A stretch of DNA of 13,130 nucleotides from a candidate division FCPU426 bacterium (GTDB lineage: Bacteria; Oederibacteriota; JAAXVQ01; JAUVAV01). The position numbers were made by a program, and so were the translations under genes. The notes below the pieces were generated by a model. That model made no database searches, was not told the origin of the DNA, and saw nothing but the letters and a program-made list of their open reading frames with translations. Shown here piece after piece: positions 5,925 to 11,272 of this stretch. Position 1 is the stretch's first letter. Every line of letters begins with the position of its first letter. Location of the stretch: contig JAUXBQ010000054.1 in assembly GCA_030619365.1 (NCBI GenBank), forward strand, positions 1 through 13,130, read 5' to 3'.

Positions 5925-8606
5925 ATGTTTAAAAAATTGTATACGCGGTACGTGGACTTCTCAGTGGCCAAGCCGTGGTGGATTCTGGCGGGTACGCTGG
6001 TGGTCACGCTGTTTTTTGTCTGGCAAGCCACCAATTTAGCACTGGCCCTGACCTGGTTGGACATGATGCCGCAAAAGGATCCAGTGGTTATCGAGTACCA
6101 GCGGCTCATCAAGCTGTTCGGAACCACGGACATGATCATCGCGGCCGTGGAAGCGCCGAGCGAGGAACAGGTCAAGGCCCTGGCCCGCGAAACCGCGGAG
6201 CGGTTTGCCCGGCACGACCAGTGGGTCAAACGGGTGGATTACACGGTTGACACGGCCTTTATCCGCCAGCACGGCTTAATGCTGGTCAAAACCAAAGATT
6301 TGAGGCGAATGAAAAAAACTCTGGCAAATCCAAACCTCTTGGCTTGGCTGACGGCGCTTAATGAAGATTTTGAGCGTGAATATATTGAAGATTCAGGAAA
6401 TCTCCGGAAGCAGGAAAACCAGGCTGCCACGCAGCTTCACGCCCTGGGTGTGTTCGTGGATACAATGGGCCGGCTCAGTCCGGAAGAAGCCGTGACACGG
6501 GATCATATCGATGCCATGGTGGACAGTCTCACGATCGGTGAGGAATATTATCTTTCCACGGACCGCAAGATGGCTCTGCTCATGATCCAACCCACCTTCA
6601 CCATTAATGAAATCGACAAGGCCACGCTCGGCTGCTTGGATCTCCAGGCGGAAGCAGATAAAATCGAAGAAGCTTATCCGGGCACGAGCGTGCGCCTGAC
6701 CGGCATGAACGTCATCATGAAGGACGAGACCATGACCATGAAGGAAGACAGCATGCTGATAACCCTGGGCGCGCTGATTCTGATTACCCTCATGTTCATC
6801 GTAACCTTCCGCATGTGGACCGCCCCCCTCCTGGCCATGATGATTCTCATGGTCGGGATCATTTGGGACTACGGCCTGACCGGTATGCTCATTGGCAAGC
6901 TCTCGCTGTTCAGTTCCATGAGCGCCCTTATCCTCATCGGCCTGGGCGTGGATTACCTCATGCACTTTTTAAACATGTTTTTCGAAGCCCGGGCCGAAGG
7001 CCAGGATGCCCGGGACTCCGTGCTGGCGGTGTATCAAAGAAGCGGTAAAGGCATTGTCATGGGCGCCCTGACCACGGCCGTGGCCTTCCTGTCCATGATT
7101 CTATCCGACTATCCGGCCATGGCGGAATTCGGCGTGACCATGGGCCTGGGCATCATTTCCTGCATGGCGGTGACCATGCTGGTCTTGCCCGCGATCATGA
7201 TTTTACGCGAGCGACACCAGGCCAGGCAGATCGCTCAGGGCAAGGTGATCAAGCCGTTTTCCGCGGAATTCAAATTTTTACAAGTCCTGACCCGGCCCGC
7301 CTACCAGCGCCCCTGGTTGACCACTATCGTGGTCATCGTGGTCAGCGGCCTGATGTTCTGGGGAGCCACGCGCCTGAGATTTGACCAGAATTTGTTGAAC
7401 ATCGAGGCCAAGGGCCTGGAGTCCGTGGAATTGTACGACGTGATGGAAGAACGCTTTAATCTTTCGGCCGATGGTTTGGTTTTTGCCGCCGACTCGCTGG
7501 CCGAGGCCGAGCGCGTCACGCACCAACTGGATGAAATGCCGAACGTGGGTGGGGTGGAATCCCTCGCGCTCTACCTCCCTTCAGAGAAGTCCCAGCAGGA
7601 ACGCCGGCCGCTGGTCAAGGAAATCCGGGATCAGGTCAGGGGGCGGCAATATGCCGGAAGCCCGGATCCGGAGAAAATGAAAACCCAGTTGCAGCGCTTA
7701 TCCGACAATATTGTTGAAATGGGCCAATTGGGATATCTCGGCGGCATGAGCCGGCTGACGGACCACTGCGACCTGTTGACCGGTCTGGATGAGGAGGGCA
7801 ACCAGGCGCGCCCGAACCGGATCCTGCAGGCCGCAGCAACGGTCGCAGCGGCATCGTCGGCCCGGTTGGGTGATTTCTCCCAGAGGTTTTTCCAACGCCT
7901 GAAAGCCAATACCCTGTCCATGGCCAATCCGGCGGAGGTGAAGCTCGCGGAGGTCCGGTCCGATATCCGGGAGCGCTTTATCAGCCCGGACGGGAAACTC
8001 TACGCGGTCCAGGTTTTCGCGCGCAAGAACGTGTACAAGCATTTTGATGACACCAGTTTTATCGAGGACGTGCACGCCATTGCCCCGGGCGCAACGGGCA
8101 TGCCCGCTTTTTTTAAGCGCCTGATCACCATTTCAGCCGAAAAAGGGCGTCTGGCCCTGGGCATCGCGGCCGTGATTATTTTTATCATGCTGTTCCTGAT
8201 CTTTCGCAAGCTGAGTTACGTGATCATCGCGCTCTTGCCCACCATCCTGGCCTATTTGTTCGCGTTCGGGACCATGGGCTGGATTAACATGCCGCTTTCT
8301 ATTGTCAGTGTAATGGTAATCCCCTTGATCATGGGTATCGGCATTGACGACGGTATTCACCTCTTGCACCGGTATCAGGTGGAAGGTCCGGGCAGCCAGC
8401 CAATCGTGATCGCCTCCACTGGCAAGGCGATTTCCCTAACCACGGCCACGACCGTGCTGGGATTCGGATCGCTGATCTTCGCCAAATACCAGGGTATGGG
8501 GCACATGGGCTGGCTCACGGTATTCGGCATTGGCTGGGCCTTTGTCATATCCGTTTTTCTGATTCCCGCCCTGCTGAAAATTATGGAAGGGAGGAAACAG
8601 TCATGA
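5925..8606 (+). CDS. MMPL-family RND transporter (inner-membrane exporter of hydrophobic cargo)
   Basis: An 893-aa inner-membrane protein with the duplicated RND layout of six helices per half. TM1 is at about 18-37, followed by a periplasmic domain (about 40-275) and five clustered helices (about 278-428). TM7 is at about 463-481, followed by a second periplasmic domain (about 482-738) and a final helix cluster (about 740-888). Each half carries the proton-relay signature in its fourth helix: GLGVDY with D343-Y344, and GIGIDDG with D808-D809. Family members (MmpL proteins, HpnN) move lipids or other hydrophobic molecules using the proton gradient. ATG at 5925 follows GGGGAGGG (5910-5917) by 7 nt. 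Its stop overlaps the next start (ATGA), so it is translationally coupled to a LolA-like carrier, and an outer-membrane barrel follows. No membrane-fusion protein is encoded nearby, unlike drug-efflux RND systems. Family is sure; the cargo is unknown. Confidence 0.92.
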   Translation: MFKKLYTRYVDFSVAKPWWILAGTLVVTLFFVWQATNLALALTWLDMMPQKDPVVIEYQRLIKLFGTTDMIIAAVEAPSEEQVKALARETAERFARHDQWVKRVDYTVDTAFIRQHGLMLVKTKDLRRMKKTLANPNLLAWLTALNEDFEREYIEDSGNLRKQENQAATQLHALGVFVDTMGRLSPEEAVTRDHIDAMVDSLTIGEEYYLSTDRKMALLMIQPTFTINEIDKATLGCLDLQAEADKIEEAYPGTSVRLTGMNVIMKDETMTMKEDSMLITLGALILITLMFIVTFRMWTAPLLAMMILMVGIIWDYGLTGMLIGKLSLFSSMSALILIGLGVDYLMHFLNMFFEARAEGQDARDSVLAVYQRSGKGIVMGALTTAVAFLSMILSDYPAMAEFGVTMGLGIISCMAVTMLVLPAIMILRERHQARQIAQGKVIKPFSAEFKFLQVLTRPAYQRPWLTTIVVIVVSGLMFWGATRLRFDQNLLNIEAKGLESVELYDVMEERFNLSADGLVFAADSLAEAERVTHQLDEMPNVGGVESLALYLPSEKSQQERRPLVKEIRDQVRGRQYAGSPDPEKMKTQLQRLSDNIVEMGQLGYLGGMSRLTDHCDLLTGLDEEGNQARPNRILQAAATVAAASSARLGDFSQRFFQRLKANTLSMANPAEVKLAEVRSDIRERFISPDGKLYAVQVFARKNVYKHFDDTSFIEDVHAIAPGATGMPAFFKRLITISAEKGRLALGIAAVIIFIMLFLIFRKLSYVIIALLPTILAYLFAFGTMGWINMPLSIVSVMVIPLIMGIGIDDGIHLLHRYQVEGPGSQPIVIASTGKAISLTTATTVLGFGSLIFAKYQGMGHMGWLTVFGIGWAFVISVFLIPALLKIMEGRKQS

Positions 8607-9391
8607 AAACTACCAAGTATATATCAATGTTAATCCTAACCATCGCGTGTTTCGCAGGCACGGGTTGGCAATCCGCCCTGGCTAAGACCGGGGAATCTGA
8701 GGACCTCACTGTGAAACAAATCCTGGAAAAGGTGGACGAAGCCGAGGCCGCACCCTCCAGCCAGGGACGAATGACCCAGGTGATCACCACCACGGGCGGC
8801 CAGGAGCGCACCCTGGAAATGATCAGTTATACCAAAGACGGCACGGACAAGCAGCTTATGCGCTATATTGGCCCGGCCCGCGTCAAGGGCGAGTCCATTC
8901 TCATGCTCAATGACGGTGATGACATATGGTATTATTCACCGCGCACGGACCGGGCGCGCAAAATCGCCTCGCACGCCAAGAAGAAAAAAGTCATGGGCAG
9001 CGACTTTACCTATGAAGACATGGGCAGCGGCAATATGGCGTCGAAATACGAAGGGAATCTGATCGGCCAGGCCAAGATCGACAAAAAGATCTGTTACCAT
9101 CTGGAACTGACGCCCACGCCCGAAGGCCCTTCTTACGCGAAGATTCAGATCTGGGTGGACCAGGAAACGTTTCTGACCGTGCGCGTGGATTATTGGGAAA
9201 AGGGGACAAAGCCGTACAAACGTTTGCTGCTGAGCGACATTGAGGTGATTGACGGCCGTCCCACACCCATGAAGTATGTCATGAAGAATCTCCGGGAGCA
9301 CAGCGAGACGCGCATGGAGATTAAGGAGATAAAATACAACGTGGACCTGCCGGACAAGTTATTCACGGAGCGGAATTTAAAAAGACGATGA
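8603..9391 (+). CDS. periplasmic LolA-like outer-membrane lipoprotein-sorting protein
   Basis: A 262-aa exported protein of the LolA-like family (I would expect a PF17131 match) that usually accompanies MMPL transporters. A Sec signal peptide occupies 1-27, with likely cleavage ALA|K. The mature part starts with a helix (TVKQILEKVDEAEA), then an antiparallel beta-sheet expected to form an open half-barrel for a lipid or acyl chain. The family hallmark is MGSDFTYEDMGSGN (131-144), preceded by DDIWYYSPRTDRARKI (106-121). By analogy with LolA, it would take a hydrophobic cargo from the inner-membrane pump across the periplasm. It is not the canonical LolA, being longer and in a transporter operon. 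The start overlaps the MMPL stop in an ATGA arrangement. The following 96 bp before the barrel gene carry a palindromic repeat, starting 4 nt after this gene's stop. Confidence 0.88.
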   Translation: MKTTKYISMLILTIACFAGTGWQSALAKTGESEDLTVKQILEKVDEAEAAPSSQGRMTQVITTTGGQERTLEMISYTKDGTDKQLMRYIGPARVKGESILMLNDGDDIWYYSPRTDRARKIASHAKKKKVMGSDFTYEDMGSGNMASKYEGNLIGQAKIDKKICYHLELTPTPEGPSYAKIQIWVDQETFLTVRVDYWEKGTKPYKRLLLSDIEVIDGRPTPMKYVMKNLREHSETRMEIKEIKYNVDLPDKLFTERNLKRR

Positions 9392-9395
9392 AAAC

Positions 9396-9454
9396 GGTAG
9401 GGGCGAATCTTGTATTCGCCCCGCATCAGGGGGATCACAAAGATCGCCCCTACC
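9396..9454 (+). repeat. 59-bp palindromic interspersed repeat
   Basis: The ends are a perfect 11-bp inverted repeat: GGTAGGGGCGA (9396-9406) and TCGCCCCTACC (9444-9454). Inside are two hairpins. The left one has a perfect 9-bp stem GGGGCGAAT/ATTCGCCCC with a 5-nt loop (9400-9422). The right one is GGGGGATC against GATCGCCCC with a 5-nt loop and one mismatch (9429-9449). The unit can thus fold either as two hairpins or as a three-way junction. From memory, units of the form GTAGGGGCGA...TCGCCCCTAC recur in high copy in many bacterial genomes and are often mis-called as small proteins containing GANLVFA. It lies between the LolA-like and barrel genes and could affect mRNA ends or expression ratio. 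Confidence 0.8.
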
Positions 9455-9487
9455 TAACGTATCAAGAGAATTGCGGGGTGATGTCGT

Positions 9488-10666
9488 ATGAAAAAGATGC
9501 TATTGATGCTTTGCGTGATACTGATCTTTCCAGGGTCTGCCCAAGCTCTCGAACTATCCGGCTATTATGAAGGCCAGGTGACCGGCTGGAAATTCGGCGA
9601 CCGCCTGAATTGGCAGGCCATCAACCGTCTGCGCCTGGACCTGGAATCGGATTTGGGCAGCAATGCCTCCCTGGCCGGTAATCTGGTGGCTATGACGTAC
9701 GACGGCCTTGTGCAATTCAACCTGCTCGATTTTTTGCCGGAATCCGCGGTTCGCGAATTGGAAACCTGGCTGGGGCCCGCGGTCTGGGACTCGTTCAATT
9801 ACTCCTTTAACGCCACCCAGATCACGCTGGATAACGCTTTTGTGTCCTGGTATGCCGGACCGTTCAGCTTTCGCCTGGGGCGGCAGCAATTGCCCTGGGG
9901 CACCGGCTATGCCTGGAATCCCACCGATGTGTTCAACGTCAAAGACCTTTTGGAGCCCACCTATGAAAAACCGGGCCGGGATGCGCTCAAGGCCGAGTGG
10001 GGATTCGGCGAGGCGGGCGGGATTACCCTGGTATTTCTGCCGGGCGCAACCTGGCAGGACTCGACCCGCGCCGTGCGCGGCAAGATGCATGTGAGCGGGT
10101 TTGACCTCAGCCTGTCCGTGATTGACGAAGCCTATACTACCGTGGATATTTTTAATCCGAATCCGGAACAGCGGGAAACCCGGCGAATTTTCGGCGGGGA
10201 CTTTGTTGGTCAGGTGTGGGAATGGGGGGTCTGGGCCGAGGGCGCCTGGCTGGACGGCCCGGGCGAGGAGGAATCCTGGCAGTTCGTGTTGGGCACGGAC
10301 AACACCTTCTCCTGGCAAACCTCGCTTTTAGTCGAGTATTTTCATGATTCCGCGGGTAGTGAACGCGCGTCGGATTACTCGCTGGCCGCCTGGCTGGACC
10401 TGGTTCAGGGCGTGCGCAAAACACTGGGGCAAGACTATGTCATGCTCACGGTTTCTCATCCCGTGACCGCGCTTTGGACCGCAACCATTTCCCTGGTGAT
10501 GAACATGAATGACCAATCGCTGGTCGCCGTGCCTCAGGTGGTGTATAATTTTTCGGACAACCTGGACATTACGCTCTCGGGGAATATCTTCACTGGTTCG
10601 GCGGACAGTGAGTTTGGCGCTCTCCAGGCGACCAACGGTTACCTGCGCCTGAAAGCCTATTTCTAG
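9488..10666 (+). CDS. outer-membrane beta-barrel protein of the MMPL operon (DUF1302-like)
   Basis: A 392-aa outer-membrane protein. The signal peptide is residues 1-20 (AQA|LE cleavage). The mature chain is a run of alternating amphipathic strands from SGYYEG onward and ends LRLKAYF*, the C-terminal aromatic residue used by the Bam machinery. A conserved-looking centre, GRQQLPWGTGYAWNPTDVFN (131-150), resembles the motif seen in DUF1302-type barrels found with MMPL and LolA-like genes. Length suggests roughly 14-18 strands. ATG at 9488 follows GGGGTG (9475-9480) by 7 nt. The role is inferred from context: the outer-membrane end or receptor of the MMPL/LolA-like route. The stop codon TAG (10664-10666) lies within the CTAG at the left boundary of the inverted-repeat element, so the element abuts the gene without shortening it. 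Confidence 0.85.
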   Translation: MKKMLLMLCVILIFPGSAQALELSGYYEGQVTGWKFGDRLNWQAINRLRLDLESDLGSNASLAGNLVAMTYDGLVQFNLLDFLPESAVRELETWLGPAVWDSFNYSFNATQITLDNAFVSWYAGPFSFRLGRQQLPWGTGYAWNPTDVFNVKDLLEPTYEKPGRDALKAEWGFGEAGGITLVFLPGATWQDSTRAVRGKMHVSGFDLSLSVIDEAYTTVDIFNPNPEQRETRRIFGGDFVGQVWEWGVWAEGAWLDGPGEEESWQFVLGTDNTFSWQTSLLVEYFHDSAGSERASDYSLAAWLDLVQGVRKTLGQDYVMLTVSHPVTALWTATISLVMNMNDQSLVAVPQVVYNFSDNLDITLSGNIFTGSADSEFGALQATNGYLRLKAYF

Positions 10667-10705
10667 TGTAGTGTAACAGTAACGGCTTTACAATGAATGG
10701 CTTCG
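10663..10705 (+). repeat. outer inverted repeat, left arm
   Basis: Starts CTAGTGTAGTGTAACAGTAA (10663-10682), a perfect 20-bp match to the reverse complement of 11227-11246. After a 3-bp difference it continues with CTTTACAAT and, after a short unmatched stretch, GCTTCG, both shared with the right arm. It contains the stop codon of the barrel gene. A further short palindrome CTTCGG/CCGAAG (10701-10706, 10722-10727) follows. Confidence 0.9.
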
Positions 10706-10734
10706 GCTTTAGGTTGGTCAACCGAAGATAAATA

Positions 10735-10763
10735 TTCACCGCAGAGACGCGGAGGACGCAGAG
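10735..10763 (+). repeat. inner inverted repeat, left arm (supplies ribosome site)
   Basis: This 29-bp arm (TTCACCGCAGAG... ...CGCAGAG) matches the reverse complement of 11147-11175 at 25 of 29 positions. It ends one base before the ATG at 10764. Its internal GGAGG (10751-10755) lies 8 nt before that ATG, so the repeat itself provides the Shine-Dalgarno sequence. Confidence 0.88.
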
Positions 10764-11174
10764 ATGGATTTAAACAAAATGACGGAAAAGATTATTGGAT
10801 CAGCCATGGATGTTCATAAAACGCTTGGGCCAGGTTTGTTGGAATCAGCCTATGAAGAATGTCTCTGCCCTGAACTTCATCTACGGGGAATTTCCTTTAA
10901 TAAACAAGTACCCCTTCCGGTTGAATATAAAGGCGTGAAACTTGATTGCGGTTATCGTCTTGATCTGCTGGTAAATAAGGCGGTAGTCATCGAGATCAAA
11001 GCAGTGAGACGGATCGAGCCTATTCACGAGGCTCAAGTGCTAACATATTTGAGACTAGGCGGTTGGCAAGTAGGGTTGCTCATTAACTTCAATGTGCCTG
11101 TGCTTAAATCCGGTGTTAAACGAATTGTTAACAACTTTAAAGAATCCTCTGCGATCTCTGCGCCTCTGCGGTGA
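10764..11174 (+). CDS. GxxExxY protein (PDDEXK-like nuclease fold)
   Basis: A 136-aa protein of the GxxExxY family (PDDEXK_3). The name motif is G24-L-L-E27-S-A-Y30 within GPGLLESAYEECL. The nuclease-like core follows: D67 in YRLDLLV, E77-x-K79 in VVIEIKAV, then EAQVLTYLRL (89-98) with Q91 and Y95. LLINFNVPVLKSGVKRIV (105-122) closes the domain. The D...ExK set is complete, so a metal-dependent nuclease-type active site could form, but the biological role of the family is not settled to my knowledge. The ATG at 10764 uses a Shine-Dalgarno lying in the inner left repeat. The last residues (about SAISAPLR) and the TGA stop are encoded by the inner right repeat, so both gene ends are repeat-derived. 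Base composition is more AT-rich than the genes around it, consistent with transfer as part of the element. Confidence 0.9.
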   Translation: MDLNKMTEKIIGSAMDVHKTLGPGLLESAYEECLCPELHLRGISFNKQVPLPVEYKGVKLDCGYRLDLLVNKAVVIEIKAVRRIEPIHEAQVLTYLRLGGWQVGLLINFNVPVLKSGVKRIVNNFKESSAISAPLR

Positions 11175-11175
11175 A
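11147..11175 (-). repeat. inner inverted repeat, right arm (encodes gene end)
   Basis: Reverse-complement partner of 10735-10763, with 25 of 29 positions matching. It encodes the last nine residues of the GxxExxY protein and its TGA stop at 11172-11174. Confidence 0.88.
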
Positions 11176-11204
11176 AAAGGTTATATAAATAAATTCCTTA
11201 ATCA

Positions 11205-11246
11205 CGAAGCGCATATTGTAAAGTTATTACTGTTACACTACACTAG
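11205..11246 (-). repeat. outer inverted repeat, right arm
   Basis: Reverse-complement partner of 10663-10705. The outer 20 bp (11227-11246) are a perfect match and the inner part shares ATTGTAAAG and CGAAGC. It ends 26 bp before the stop codon of the convergent minus-strand gene. Confidence 0.9.
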
Positions 11247-11272
11247 GAGTCCCGCTGGTTGAATTGCCCGTT

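Larger units (their letters stand above)
10663..11246 (+). mobile_element. 584-bp inverted-repeat element carrying a GxxExxY gene (MITE-like)
   Basis: Both ends carry the same 20 bp in opposite orientation (10663-10682 and 11227-11246), and similarity continues inward to about 43 bp. The extreme CTAG occurs at both ends, so either it is part of the repeat or it is a 4-bp target duplication flanking TG...CA termini (10667-11242). Inside is a second inverted pair (10735-10763 and 11147-11175) enclosing one ORF. No transposase is encoded, so any movement would need a trans-acting enzyme. CTAG fits the YTAR target preference of IS5-type transposases, which is only a suggestion. The interior is visibly more AT-rich than the neighbouring genes. 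Joining 10666 to 11247 restores a compact convergent gene pair whose stop codons are 26 bp apart, as expected of an insertion. Confidence 0.65.

Noticed and set aside
9388..9570. 60-codon ORF starting ATGA after the LolA-like gene (GANLVFAPHQ...)
   Set aside because: Its first part is a translation of the 59-bp palindromic repeat, and the rest overlaps the signal peptide region of the barrel gene in another frame. It is a typical spurious call on this repeat.
5925..10666. Drug-efflux RND tripartite pump
   Set aside because: There is no membrane-fusion protein and no TolC-type channel. The transporter has MMPL-type size and signatures, and its partners are LolA-like and a monomeric-type barrel.
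10663..11246. CRISPR-like or direct repeat array
   Set aside because: The repeats are two inverted pairs around one gene, with no regularly spaced direct repeats and no spacers.
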